Below are positions 1-10,271 of a DNA stretch of 21,746 bases, one piece after another. Position numbers and translations under genes: made by a program. Each line of letters opens with the position of its first letter. Position 1 is the first letter of the stretch. The DNA is taken from assembly GCA_036897625.1 (NCBI GenBank), contig JAYMTA010001111.1, forward strand, positions 1 to 21,746, given 5' to 3'. The notes beneath the pieces are model-generated. The model was not told where the DNA came from and did not search any database. It saw nothing but the letters and a program-made list of their open reading frames with translations. This DNA is from Pelargonium cotyledonis (taxonomy: Eukaryota > Streptophyta > Magnoliopsida > Geraniales > Geraniaceae).

Positions 1-690
1 AATAACATAAACTTTCTTGTTACATTGTCTCTTTCCGTTTAAGTTCAGAAGTAAATAAGAAATTGTGATATTTTGATGATAAATATTAGTTTTGTTGTGA
101 AAAGTATTAACCTATTGTATTTGTTTGTTGATAAAATTAGTAAAATGATTAACCTGATTTACCTTCTTATCCCCACCATTTATTAACCATAGTTTCATAG
201 ACATGAAACTAATTTAATTAAAGCTTGCAATTTATATCCGAACTCGCGGGTATTAAAAAATTTATTCAGCAAAAAATTTATTCGATCGAATTCGGATATG
301 ATTTAATCGGATAAAGTCGCTCATCTTTTCACTAAAATTTGAATTTTATTCTATTCAAACTGATTTTAGATCAAATTCGGATTACTCTTTTTTCAATACA
401 AATTCACAAAAACTCCATTATAAAATTTAGATTATCACATCCAAATTCAATATAGTCAACTCCATTCAATCTTTGCTTGACATTTTTCATTTTTCTTTGT
501 AATAAAGCAGTTCATAACTAATATGTTCTCTTGTAGTTAATGAGTTCATCAAGTTATTTCTTAAATAGTTAACGAGTTAATCAATTATATTTTTAATAAG
601 GTGTTTTTGGAGTTCATCAAATTCCATTAGTCTTTTGTTTTTCTTTCTAAAATATGAAGTTTTGATCGTGGATGATTAATTACAATATTT
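1..690. other. AT-rich intergenic DNA, no gene
   Basis: No convincing coding segment or RNA gene is visible. Around 235-260 there is a short motif with CCGAACTCGCGGGTA, resembling degenerate repeat DNA that recurs near 3319-3336 (CCCGAACTTGTGGGCA). The rest is low-complexity A/T-rich sequence. Confidence 0.6.
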
Positions 691-886
691 GGAGAATCAT
701 ATGTGATTAAAAATAAAGTTAAAGGATCATGTGTGATTAAGGACTATAGTTGAAGGATAATTTGTGATTAAAAATAAAGTTAAACAATCATATGTGATTA
801 AGGTGTATAGTTGGAGGATCATTTGTGATTAAAATTAAAGTCAGAGAATCATATGTGATTAAAGTGTATAGTTGGAGATCTTGATA
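691..886. repeat. Six-copy minisatellite, alternating 30/31 bp units
   Basis: The anchor TGTGATTA occurs at 702, 732, 763, 793, 824 and 854, so the spacing alternates 30, 31, 30, 31, 30. Two unit types alternate. One continues with AAAAATAAAGTTAAA-like sequence, the other with AAGGACTATAGTTGAAGG-like sequence. The real period is therefore a 61 bp dimer, present about three times. Units differ by a few substitutions. No coding potential is seen. Confidence 0.85.
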
Positions 887-897
887 AATTTAACCCA

Positions 898-920
898 TAT
901 ATATATATATACACACACAC
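898..920. repeat. Compound (AT)n(AC)n microsatellite
   Basis: An uninterrupted AT run passes directly into an AC run just downstream of the minisatellite. It is an ordinary simple sequence repeat. Confidence 0.85.
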
Positions 921-1170
921 CTTAGATTCTGGTGTTTATGGGCTTCCAGAGTGAAACACGTGTCAATAACACTTGTCCAGCTTGTTTGGTCCACTCCACA
1001 ACCTTATCTGATTAATGTTCTACACATACTGAAGTGATTGATGCATTTTCTTTACACTGTAGACGGAAATGATAACCATATAAATTCAAATTGTGTCTTA
1101 AGTATTTCTTAATTTAATGTTTAATAGTTTGGATTGAAGTTTTGTAGAAATATTTTGTTGGAAAAAATTA

Positions 1171-1422
1171 TTCTACCCATCTCAAAATAAGTGTTTTGTT
1201 TTCATTTTTTGTAAAAATTAAGAATTACATGATAATTTAGTGTGTTTCCAATATAACCCTCACTTTTCTACCGACACTCCATGTGCAAATCTGCCAATGT
1301 GCATAAGTGGTAAGGATAATATGGGAAAAACTATAATATAATAACCTAAAAATAGAAACAAGACACTCATTTTGAAACAAAATTTTTTGACAAACATGAC
1401 ACTCATTTTGAGACGGAATGAC
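1171..1422. mobile_element. Stowaway-like MITE (Tc1/mariner type)
   Basis: The left end contains CATCTCAAAATAAGTGT. The right end, read on the minus strand, contains CGTCTCAAAATGAGTGTC. This is an imperfect terminal inverted repeat of the type common in plant Stowaway elements, which often resemble CTCCGTCCCAAAATAAGTGTC. Both ends abut TA (1169-1170 and 1423-1424), the target duplication expected for this superfamily. The body is about 250 bp, AT-rich and non-coding. The right arm carries a second copy of the terminal motif (near 1364-1378 as well as 1399-1414). The copy looks old because the ends have diverged. Confidence 0.6.
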
Positions 1423-1424
1423 TA

Positions 1425-2316
1425 TAGCATACGAGTGTAAAATCCTTTAAATTAATGAGCGATGTATTAGAAATATTGTTTGAGTTCTTGGTCCGGGTCC
1501 TATGTGTTATAATCGAGGTCCTAACTCCTAAGGCTGGAGTTGTGATCCATGATCTTGAGAACACAGTAAACATATGGTTAATTAAGTAGAAACATAAGGT
1601 GTGTGTGTTTAGGAATTAAGCTTGAGTGTAACAATGAGGTCTCTTCTATGAGTGTTTCAATAGACACTACAAATCTAAAGAGAATGACAAAGAAAAATGT
1701 TAAAGAGTGAGCATAACGAGATCTTCTCTCCCTTCAAGAAATAATGCATTTATATTTACAATCATGATCGGCGACATGGAGGAGTGTGGTTGTTTGTTGA
1801 AGACTAGAGGCTCGTAGTAAGCTTATGACTTGCTTATCGGGCGTCTGACTGATAGTGTTTTGATACATCTATTTGTATCTCGAGCATAGTGAAGAGTGAC
1901 TTGAACTTAGAAATACACATATTATCTTGGCGTGACATTCTAGTTTGTGTGAGACAAGGGGGTCTTGGCATTCTACACAAGACGTGCATGCTATTGTTTC
2001 CCTTGCTCAAGTGTAACTCTGATCTTGGGGGATCCTGCTCTCTGGCTACTTCTTCTTGAGTGACCTCAACAACTACCTTGGGAGTCTACCTCAAGCTGGA
2101 CCCTAGAAGTGCGTCGGAATATGAAGCATGAGGTTTAAGAGTCCCCGCTCCCAAGCTTCCTCGGTTTTTAGCTACCTTAGGGGTGTACCTTAATGAGAAG
2201 AGTGTTGAACAAAAATCCCTTTATAACTGAGTTTAAAATGGAGACAAATTCAAGGTAGGTGCACACAAAGCGATCAACGTTTGACAATATGAATCGGACA
2301 TTATAATGCAGACTGG
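1425..2316. other. Intergenic stretch, nothing recognised
   Basis: About 0.9 kb of mixed composition, less AT-rich than the flanks. No open frame matched a family I know on either strand and no clear terminal repeats were found. It may be old repeat DNA, but the sequence does not show which kind. Confidence 0.4.
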
Positions 2317-2485
2317 TGTCGCAACACCTTGCTCTGGCCAATTGGGACAAGACAGGCCTTGGCTAGCTAGGTAGTGGCTCGCGTTGCGACATCGGCTCTG
2401 GCCAACTACGATAAATCAAGCAAGACGAGGCCAGCCTTAGCTAGGCGGGGATTTGTGCTACGACACCCTGACCTGGTCAGCAAGA
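2317..2485. repeat. Degenerate 64-75 bp tandem repeat, GC-richer
   Basis: The motif CTCTGGCCA occurs at 2332 and 2396, and a diverged version ACCTGGTCA at 2471. Each is preceded by a GCRACAYC-like stretch. The first two are followed by similar CTTGGCTAGCTAGG / CTTAGCTAGGCGGG segments. This gives two fairly complete copies and one partial copy, clearly richer in G and C than the surroundings. No coding frame runs through it. Confidence 0.55.
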
Positions 2486-2875
2486 CAATTATTTTAAGAC
2501 CGAAAAAATATATACTTGGTTAATTCAATGAGTTAGTTACGATCGAACATTTTTCGTAACTATGGTCAACCATGGTAGTTAAGTTGAACACAACCTAGAG
2601 AGGAAAAGACCGATCGATAAACACCAATCCAACTTTTGCATCCCAACAAGTCAAAACAATTAAAGTCCTTACAAATTAACTTGCACATCACATCACATTT
2701 CTATCACAACATTAATTGTTCTTACAATATTTCCTTCCACACAAATCTCCATACGTTGCAACACTTGCTAAAACTCCAACCTGTTCAAGATACGTAACAC
2801 ACACTACACTATACAAAACTTACAATGGCCTTTCAAGCCAAAGGCACGACCGTGCATGCCACGAAACAAACCAAT
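2486..2875. other. 3' flank of the FPF1-like gene
   Basis: This AT-rich stretch lies downstream of the minus-strand FPF1-like stop codon and probably contains its 3' UTR and polyadenylation region. No specific signal could be fixed with confidence and no other gene is visible. Confidence 0.4.
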
Positions 2876-3226
2876 TCACACATCCTTAACTTGGAAGAGG
2901 TTGCGGTTTTTAACAACAACATCGTACATGTGCATGGACTTGAAGTTCCTGAAGTCTACAGGCAGAGATATGAGGTCCAGCGTGGACGTCTTGTGGTACT
3001 GTACGAGCTGCGGGTGGTCGCCGCAATACCTCTCCCACCCAAGCGCCGACAATTTTTGGTGAAGAACAGCGTACGATGTGATGACATCGTTGGATGGAGT
3101 GTAGACAAGCACTTTGCGCCGCACATTTGCCGATGATTGCCTGTCCCAGTCGCATGATGAATTGGCGGCGCCGGGATTCTCCACCAACCGCACCACTCCC
3201 TTCTTGAAGACCCAAACGCCGGACAT
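2876..3226 (-). CDS. FPF1: FPF1-like protein (flowering promoting factor 1 family)
   Basis: A 116-residue protein encoded by one uninterrupted exon, as is usual in this plant-specific family of small proteins (about 110 residues). Family hallmarks are visible in order: the start MSGVWVFKKGVVRLVENPG at residues 1-19, then a variable linker, RRKVLVYTPSNDVITSY in the middle, LGWERY, a histidine/lysine/serine segment leading to LISLP, and the C-terminal FKSMHMYDVVVKN. No signal peptide or membrane segment is seen. Relatives in Arabidopsis and rice influence flowering time, gibberellin response and root growth; the biochemical activity is not established. The ATG at 3226 is chosen because it begins exactly at the conserved MSGVWVF. 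The linker (residues about 20-35) is longer than in the founding member. The gene looks intact. Assignment to the family is secure; which member it is cannot be told. Confidence 0.93.
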   Translation of the reverse strand: MSGVWVFKKGVVRLVENPGAANSSCDWDRQSSANVRRKVLVYTPSNDVITSYAVLHQKLSALGWERYCGDHPQLVQYHKTSTLDLISLPVDFRNFKSMHMYDVVVKNRNLFQVKDV

Positions 3227-3267
3227 GGTGGTGGGTTGTGTATAATTAGCAAGCGAATTGGCGGATA

Positions 3268-3276
3268 CATATATAG
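3268..3276 (-). promoter_or_regulatory. Candidate TATA box of the FPF1-like gene
   Basis: On the minus strand this reads CTATATATG, about 45 bp upstream of the ATG at 3226. That implies a very short 5' UTR if used. AT-rich DNA makes chance matches common, so this is tentative. Confidence 0.35.
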
Positions 3277-3869
3277 GAATGTGAGAGTGGATTTGGTGTG
3301 ACTTAAAGTTGAGAATTTAGACCCGAACTTGTGGGCACCCGACGTCTGTTCAAACCGAATCCAAAACTATCGGGCTGGAAAAATCCTCATGATTCACACA
3401 TTTTACGCTTAGAAATCAAAACCCGGCCCAGAACTTAATCAAAATCGATGTACCTTCGGATCATATTTAGATTAAAGTTCACCTACTCAAACACATTCAA
3501 AATTTGAATTGTTAGGCTATGGTCTATGGTGTGAATCATTGGAATGATGAAATGCCACTTCATAGGGTATGGGTGTACCTATGGTGGGGACCTGAGCATG
3601 CGCTGGGGCTTATTAAGGGTACATTCTGGGGTGCACGTGCCATGCATGGGGGATGCGGGAGAAGGTAGGGGACGAAGGTGAGAGAGATGGGACACAACAA
3701 TCCATCCCCTCCACTTGTGTTATTGTTGCCTTTTTAGGTCTAGGTGAGTATTGCTCTACTCTTTAATGGGAAAGTCTAAATGTACTTACCATATAGCACA
3801 TACCAGTCTTTTGTGTTGAAAATTAAGTGAAACTAGATGGAAGGGTAAGATTTTTATGTTTTCGCGATC
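3277..3869. other. Intergenic, degenerate repeat-like DNA
   Basis: Upstream flank of the FPF1-like gene. 3312-3500 contains CCCGAAC and GGGCACCCGA style motifs like those near 235-260, suggesting two remnants of one dispersed repeat. No gene is seen. Confidence 0.35.
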
Positions 3870-4085
3870 AGGTTGAGATCTACACCTTTAAGTTTAAGTT
3901 ATACTACACCCAGGTTAATACCAATTCAAGTCAAGTAGGAATATAAGAGCGGTAAAACTCTCCCTACCAAGTTTTAATGCATCTGCATTATCTGAGATTT
4001 GAACTCGATACATCTGGTTAACCTGTAACAACCTTTTACTAGTTGACTCACATGTTTTGACGTTAGCTCCTAAGCCTTTTTTGAT
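3870..4085 (-). mobile_element. Probable degenerate tRNA-derived SINE
   Basis: Read on the minus strand, 4050-4032 resembles a tRNA A box (TGAGTCAACTAGTAAAAGG, compare TRGCTCAGTTGGTTAAGG). 4006-3994 resembles a B box (GAGTTCAAATCTC, compare GGTTCGAATCYC). The 25-nt gap between them fits a tRNA-like Pol III head. A non-tRNA body follows toward lower coordinates, as in plant SINEs. Both ends are uncertain and no poly(A) tail or target duplication could be fixed. A diverged tRNA pseudogene is the alternative. Confidence 0.45.
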
Positions 4086-6183
4086 TCCACTGTAATCATG
4101 TCAAATTCAAATATATTTTTTTGTGCATCCAAAAATATTAGATTTTGCTCAAATACAATACTTTGAACCGTATAATAAAGTTTAAGTCAATTGTTCAAGA
4201 CGATAGAATAAAGAACGACGATATAAAATCAATGTCTCGTGTTCCAGCTTAATTTGAAGTCTCAAATTTGAATGTAGATGGAATGTTTTTGTGTTAAACT
4301 CGGTATGAGAAGAAGCTGGTTTAATATCAAAAATTGACGGTCCTTGTGTTTCTTTCCGACCCAACAGTTACTCAGTTAAGGCCTCATAAATCCCACGTAT
4401 TGTGAGATTGATGCATTGAAGCCTCCTTATTGATATAGTTGATAGACTTCAATGATATGAGCTTTGACCAGAGAGCTTGATTGAGAGAACTATGGACCCA
4501 CATATATAATACAATGTCCAATAATTTTCCTCTGACGATAATACAGTTATTTGTGACCCATTTCACTAATATTAGCAGATATATTGCTTGCACTTGAGCA
4601 GAGCTTCATGTCTAGAGTAAGTCAAGGTGCTCTCAAAAAATTTGTTAGGTAGAAGAGTTGCTGTTTGAAAGGATTAATATTTGACAAAATTTTGACATTT
4701 AATTCAGTATTTTTGTGCTACTTGAAACCTAGCTGGTTGGACCAAGTTTAGCTAAAAGAGCAATTGCCTTGGATGTACATGCAAATTAGGGCTTGTTAGG
4801 TAACTTTACTCCCGGTCGGACTGATAGAAGTTAGAAGGAACTTGGAAAAACTGAAAGAGTGAGTTGAAAGAGATCAATTATGTTTGGTAAACATAAAATT
4901 CGAAGGAGTTTTCGAAAAGTTTGATGTAGACATTTAGGGGTATATTAATGGAAGAACCAAGAGAAATATAAGAGTAATCAATAAGACAACTTCTTAAACA
5001 GGTGCCTAGTTTCGCCAGAATGTTCGATGCATTACATTCTTTTGGGCAAGTAGTAATCGATGTTGATGGTGTTGTAGTTTTGAATATGTTATTGATCATT
5101 GCATATATATGGTCGACTAAAACAAAGATTGAGGTGAACTTGATGCCTAGTGCTTGTTTTTCGAAGTCGTTTAAATAAGTCAAACTCGATTCAACTTAAT
5201 ACTTATTGTGTGGGTAATATTCATGTTTTTTTCATTTTAGCTTGTTGGTTTCAAACTTAAGGGCATGATGGTTGGGTAAAGAGATGAACATGTATTATTC
5301 ATGGTTGTTGGGGGCATTAAAGTGATTTGGTGGTTTCTTTCCCTTTCTTGTAGATGGTATAGAACTTTGCAGAAGGTGGACAACTTATGCAACTTTGGCT
5401 TTCTTCTAGTAGGAGTTGTTTGTTGCAAGGAGGGCTCCTATCGAACATGATCTAATGTTAGGATGATACCATGTGGATGTGGCACCTCGAGAAAGTTTAG
5501 GTGCACACATGCCACATATAGTAGAGAATGACTTAATTAGTACCACATTTTCAACTATTTATACTAGAATGTTGACACCTGAGATATATTCATTTAATAT
5601 ACACAAACGTAATTTAAGTGATATAGAACTCACCGAAATGGTGACCTCGACAATCATGAAGCTACAAATCTTTTGCGGAAACTACAAGAAGAGAATACCC
5701 GATTGGAAATAGGTGGAAGATGAATCAAATTGCAATGATAGTGAAAAGGAAAGTTAAAGGAACAAATAAATAGTAATTGGAAAGTATAAAAAAGGTGAAA
5801 TATAATCTCTTGTAATACAATTACGTTAAACTTTAGTATGAACTATTTTGTCGTTTTTGTAGTACTTCTATGCTCGAATAAAAATTAGTGTGATTATGAT
5901 ACAATATAAAGTTGTTGATTCATTACTAATCGAAAGGTCCGCTTTTGATACCTCATGAATAACATTTGAAATTAAAGTAGCCATATAGTTTATGTGACAA
6001 GGTTGATAATTAGAATTATAAATAAAAAAATTTAAAAAAAAAAAAATTGTAAAGGGTAAAATTGAAACAAAATAAATCAATTTAATTCCAAATTGGCCGT
6101 GATTCTTTTTTTCTTTTTCAGATTTACCCTCCAAACTAATTTAATCTCTCAAACGCAACACCACAGAAGAGCAGTGAAAGAAA
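4086..6183. other. Intergenic DNA, no gene recognised
   Basis: About 2.1 kb of AT-rich DNA. Open frames here (for example 5473-5712 +, 79 codons, and 4878-5183 -, 101 codons) match nothing I know and have no supporting context. The last part contains the promoter and 5' UTR of the dynein light chain gene; no obvious TATA box stands near 6150, but a pyrimidine-rich tract lies at 6105-6120. Confidence 0.45.
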
Positions 6184-9100
6184 ATGAGTGAGGACAAGAG
6201 AAGCATCAATGGAGGAGCTCTTGCGGCCAAAACCAACACCGTCGACGACCGGGAATCCTCGTCGGCGGCAGCTCCGATGAAGCGCTTCATCGTCAAGAGC
6301 GCCGACATGAAAGAAGACATGCAAAAAGAGGCCGTCGACATCGCCACCGCCGTTAGCTTTACTTTCACATTGATTTCCTCAACCACTGTTCGACCCATTT
6401 TGGGGTTTTTTCTAATTCGCTAAATCTCTGTAGGCGTTTGAGAAGAACTGTGTGGAGAAGGATGTGGCTGAGCATATAAAGAAGGAGTTCGATAAGAAGC
6501 ACGGCCCTACCTGGCATTGCATTGTGGGTCGCAACTTCGGTAACCACTCGTTTCCTCTTCTTTCTTCAGATTTGATACTGCTATTATTTTGGCCGATTAT
6601 GTGATATTTGTTTGTTTGAAATTTTGTTGGGTTTTAATGGTGTTGAGTAGGTGGAACCAGAATAGATCTAGCAACAATTGCGAGTAGAGCTTCATATTTT
6701 ATTTATTAGATGCTGTAATTGTAAATTCTTTGGCCTTTTTTCTACAGCTGCCTATTTTTGTTAGGAGCTGTTCTTGATCAAGCTTTTAAGCAAACCCAGC
6801 TCATACGTCTCTGCTTTAGTTACAGCAGAAGGAGCCTCAATGTTAGTTTCTTTTGTTATGGACAACGTGAAGATCTCAAAGCATGCTAGTTTCTTAGGAA
6901 AGGGGTAAAAGAAAGAGTTTAAGCTCTGGAAGGTGTAGTTAGGAAGATGATCTGATTAGTGGTGGCTCAGTTCCATGAGTGCTTAGGATATAAAGCCTAC
7001 TAAGTAAGAGTTGGATACGGTGGTCAGTCTTCAATAATGCTTTAACTTGATTTGTCTTTGCAATCGTTCTTTCTTCTTTTTGTAGTGTCTACCTTATTCA
7101 TTTTTGCAATCAAAGATGGTGTGAGGAAGAACTTAATTGATCAATAGTCCACCTTAGTGTGATTCTCAATCTTAATTTGGTTGAGCATTAAGCAGTATGT
7201 TAGATAAGGTTTTCAGTCTTTTGAGACCTTTAAGATTCTGGATCATCTAGTAACTAACCTGCATGTCGTGGAAAGAGGGTTATAGTCATTGATGGAGGGG
7301 GTTCATTTTAAACTTGACCAATTATTTTTGAAAGTTACTATTTTATTATCACTATATACATAAGAATTGAGACCTTTGGGAGGCCAAGGAATCAAGTGGT
7401 GGTGGCTCGGAGGTGGGGTGTAGGAAAAGGAAGCCAAGGAAAAAATCTCAAGGCCTATTGCCTTCTACAAGAAAAGAAAAACATCTTGTGGGTTTCAGAT
7501 AAGCTGTAGGATAAAGCAGTTGGAACTTCTTTGTACCTTTTCCTTCTTGATGGGCGGTACGCCATTGTTCATTGTTTATATAATGGATCAAATATTCTAT
7601 TGCATATATATCTGGAGAGGTTCTTATGCCATCTATTTAACATCAGATTTATAAGGTTTTAGAGGGGGGGAACAAGATTATGTTCCTTGAAGTTGAAAAG
7701 GCTGCTTGTGGCGCAATTGAGGTTGTCAGTATGTCACAGTTATCTAGGGTTGGATATTATTTAGCATACTAACAGAAGTCTGATATATTTGGTATAGATT
7801 ATGAAGTTGAATGGTCTTCCAAGGTCAATTGATCTTTGTGATTCATGTACGGTAATCAACTCAATAGTATGGTGAAAAGAATTTTTAAATTATTTAGGGT
7901 CGAGCGTTCATTACTAGATTGTGCCCTATATGATTTGTATTGTATTGTTGATTGCTGGGCATCTTCTTAGCTTTGCCTTTTCAATTGGTGGCTGACAAAT
8001 ATGCATGTATATGTGCCAAAAAAAATGTACCTCCATGGTGCTTGCATTCCCATTTCTTAGCACCTTCAGGACTGTGTCCATTGTCTACCCTAGAGCTTTA
8101 ACTTCATCCCCTCGAGAGTTTTCAGTTTTTCTATTCAAATGTTCCTTCATGTGTACCTTACCAGATATCTCACACTCAACTTCAACAAATTCCTCATAAT
8201 TTTTAGGGTTTTGATAATATTATATATCACCATATCTCCAGCTTTTACTCGTCTAGCAACTGCACATCATTGATTTGTTTTATGAAATTTCTTAGAGAAT
8301 GGGTAAAGATTTATTTCTTGTCTAGTAAAAAAGATAAGATTCTGATTATAAATAATTGTAAACTAAATTGAAAAAACCAAAATGGATTTGTGCTTGGGTG
8401 TGCTTTTTTTGTGCCTAGAGCCTCTATTCTACTCTAGGTGCCCTATGGTAGTATGGTGCGCAGCTTTTTGTGCTTTGTACATTTCACCTTGCTTGACCAA
8501 ATGGGCAAGGCCCAACTCCTCGCGGCTAATCCATGCATGTGTTGCACTTTTCATAATCATCAAGTTTATATTTGGTTTCTCAGAGGCAGCCGTTTTTTTT
8601 TTTTTTATGCATCCAAGGGAATCACCTACAAAGGTGAATATTGGAGGCTTGTCTTTTTTTCTTTTTATATACCTACTACAGAGCACTCAAGGTGAGAGAT
8701 GACCGTTTTGGACTATTTGACCAACTGCTTGTTTTAAAAGCAAGTTTATCGTGTGGTTTTCTTTCGGCCAAGTTGATTTGGTCAATATCTCCCTGTCTTG
8801 TGACTCTTGTCTGACTAATGGATTAGTTTGGGGTGGGGTGTAGGGTGGGATTTCAAGGAGTTGTGAAATATCAGGAATGCTTCCTTGAGATTTTAAGAAG
8901 ATTGCATCTTGACATCATATTCTTAGAGTATGGGTCACCTTTTGTATTGTGGATTGCTGTACCAATTTACCGCTGTCATCATTGAACAATTAGGATATAA
9001 ACATTCATTAAAAATACTATAATAGCTGCTTCATAATTTATCCATGGTAACCTTGCTGATAAAAATTACGTACATTTTACATAAAGGCTCATATCTGCTA

Positions 9101-9368
9101 CTGAGTGATTTATTGATGGGACAGACAATTCATTTACAGTCACTCCCCTCAGTATATTGCTTTACCAAGCATACTCAATGCAGAATCTTGGTTACTGATG
9201 TTTCATTTTGGTTATTTAAGAATTTTGAATGCAAAAATCTACTATTCTTCAACAAATCTCATGATACATTTTGTTGTTATTGCAGGTTCCTATGTGACTC
9301 ATGAAACAAATCACTTTGTTTACTTCTATTTGGACCAGAAAGCTGTTTTGCTATTCAAATCGGGTTAA
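6184..9368 (+). CDS. DYNLL: LC8-type dynein light chain, three exons
   Basis: Exons 6184-6351, 6434-6539 and 9286-9368 join in frame to 118 residues plus TAA. Introns are GT-AG, in phase 0 and phase 1. Residues 1-31 are a polar, low-complexity N-terminal extension absent from the 89-residue animal LC8. The core then runs from [16 protein letters not shown] to the end. The most conserved block is [11 protein letters not shown] (end of exon 2) followed by [19 protein letters not shown] and the C-terminal LLFKSG. In animals LC8 dimers hold short linear motifs of many partners, including dynein intermediate chain. Flowering plants lack dynein heavy chains, so a dynein-independent dimerisation-hub role in the cytosol is likely. 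The ATG at 6184 opens the frame; the next ATG (6277) would remove the extension. The gene looks intact. Confidence 0.93.
6540..9285 (+). other. Intron 2 of the dynein light chain gene (2.75 kb)
   Basis: It begins GTAACC after the codon fragment of the conserved glycine and ends TTATTGCAG before GT-TCC-TAT. Open frames inside (8005-8199, 8382-8702, 9044-9304) are T-rich and match no known protein. No intact transposable element is evident. A poly(T) run lies at 8593-8606. Confidence 0.75.
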
Positions 9369-10036
9369 TTGCAGTACTTAAGATGATGATGATGATGACA
9401 GTTAGGAGCTTATGATTATGATGTTGTGGTCTGCACGTGTACCTATTATTGAAACTTAACTTGTATATGAATTTTTCACGTAAACTGGATTGGAACTTGA
9501 AATGGATAAGATCTTTGGTTGTGCACTAGCAAATAGCAATAACATTTTTGTTGATGGAACTTATTGAGATGCTTGTGAAATGTGAAGATAGTTGAAACTA
9601 TATATCACCAACTATATTTTCTTTTTTTTTTTCTTTCCTGTGAACACTTTTAAGGTTCTTTCTCAAACTAATGCACAATCTACTCCATTATTTCAACTTA
9701 CAAGCTTGCGAACATGGGACACTGACAAATAAAATCAAGTTGTAGGAGTGGAGGAACTCTCGGGATCCAAACATTTTAACAAGGTGACATAAACTCATCT
9801 TCAAATAAAATTAAATTTATTTAATTTTATCGCACCACGATACAGAGAAAAAAATAAACTTATCCGCCCTCTTTTTTTACGAAAATAATAAAAATGAACA
9901 TTCACTTTTGAAAGAAGAAAAAAAATCCAATAATAAAAACAAAGTAAAACCAAGTTACATGGAGTGATGTTCTCACAGCTTTTGTCAACACGGAACAGAA
10001 AGCACAAGCGGAACAAAAAAATGGATTTGTATTTTT
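9369..10036. other. 3' UTR of dynein light chain gene and spacer to U1
   Basis: A (GAT)5 microsatellite lies just after the stop codon, at 9382-9398. The region then becomes AT-rich. A motif at 9765-9788 (ATCCAAACATTTTAAC followed by AAGGTGAC) has a diverged relative at 20914-20937. No gene is seen on either strand. Confidence 0.5.
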
Positions 10037-10047
10037 GTCCCACATCG
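10037..10047 (+). promoter_or_regulatory. Upstream sequence element (USE) of the U1 gene
   Basis: GTCCCACATCG matches the plant snRNA USE consensus RTCCCACATCG at every position. It starts 74 bp upstream of the U1 5' end, the normal position. The element is required for plant snRNA transcription by both polymerases. Confidence 0.93.
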
Positions 10048-10080
10048 GAACCATGCTAGTGGTTAGGGGTGCTGAGAGTC

Positions 10081-10088
10081 TATAAATA
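10081..10088 (+). promoter_or_regulatory. TATA box of the U1 gene
   Basis: TATAAATA begins 30 bp before the U1 5' end. The gap from the end of the USE (10047) is 33 bp. In plants a gap of about four helical turns marks RNA polymerase II snRNA genes, while U6-type Pol III genes are about one turn shorter. Confidence 0.9.
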
Positions 10089-10110
10089 GAAGAAGAAGAA
10101 ATGAATCAAC

Positions 10111-10271
10111 ATACTTACCTGGACGGGGTCTATGGGTGATCAAGAATGCTCATGGCCTAGGCCCGCGATCTCCATTGCACTTTGGAGAGGCGTTGGCTTA
10201 AGATCTGCCCAAGTGGCAGAGTCTGCGTCATAATTTGTGCCAGCGGGGGCCTGCGTTCGCGCGGCCCCTTC
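10111..10271 (+). ncRNA. U1: U1 spliceosomal snRNA
   Basis: The RNA starts AUACUUACCUGG, the invariant U1 5' end that pairs with 5' splice sites. Stem-loop 1 pairs 10132-10137 with 10148-10153 and shows the loop GAUCAAGAAU, matching the U1-70K site. Stem-loop 2 pairs CUCCA (10170-10174) with UGGAG (10183-10187) around the U1A-type AUUGCAC. Stem-loop 3 pairs CUGCC (10205-10209) with GGCAG (10215-10219). The Sm site AUAAUUUGUG is at 10230-10239. Stem-loop 4 (10245-10269) is a GC-rich hairpin with one bulged U and a UUCG tetraloop. The length of about 161 nt is usual for plant U1. With USE, TATA box and a candidate 3' box in place it looks like a working gene rather than one of the many U1 pseudogenes. 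The 3' end is accurate to a few bases. Confidence 0.95.

Noticed and set aside
2825-3136. 103-codon plus-strand open frame over the FPF1-like gene
   Set aside because: It is the antisense shadow of the strongly conserved FPF1-like frame.
4781-4813. AGGGCTTGTTAGGTAAC, resembling a hAT-type terminal repeat
   Set aside because: No matching inverted copy or 8 bp target duplication was found on either side.
5473-5712. 79-codon plus-strand open frame
   Set aside because: No known family, no splice or promoter context; such lengths are expected by chance.
8412-8445. Small inverted repeat CCTAGAG / CTCTAGG in the intron
   Set aside because: A seven-base stem is expected by chance, and nothing around it suggests a terminator or a small RNA precursor.
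8005-8702. Open frames in the large intron of the dynein light chain gene
   Set aside because: They are T-rich, lack recognisable domains and sit inside a well-supported intron.
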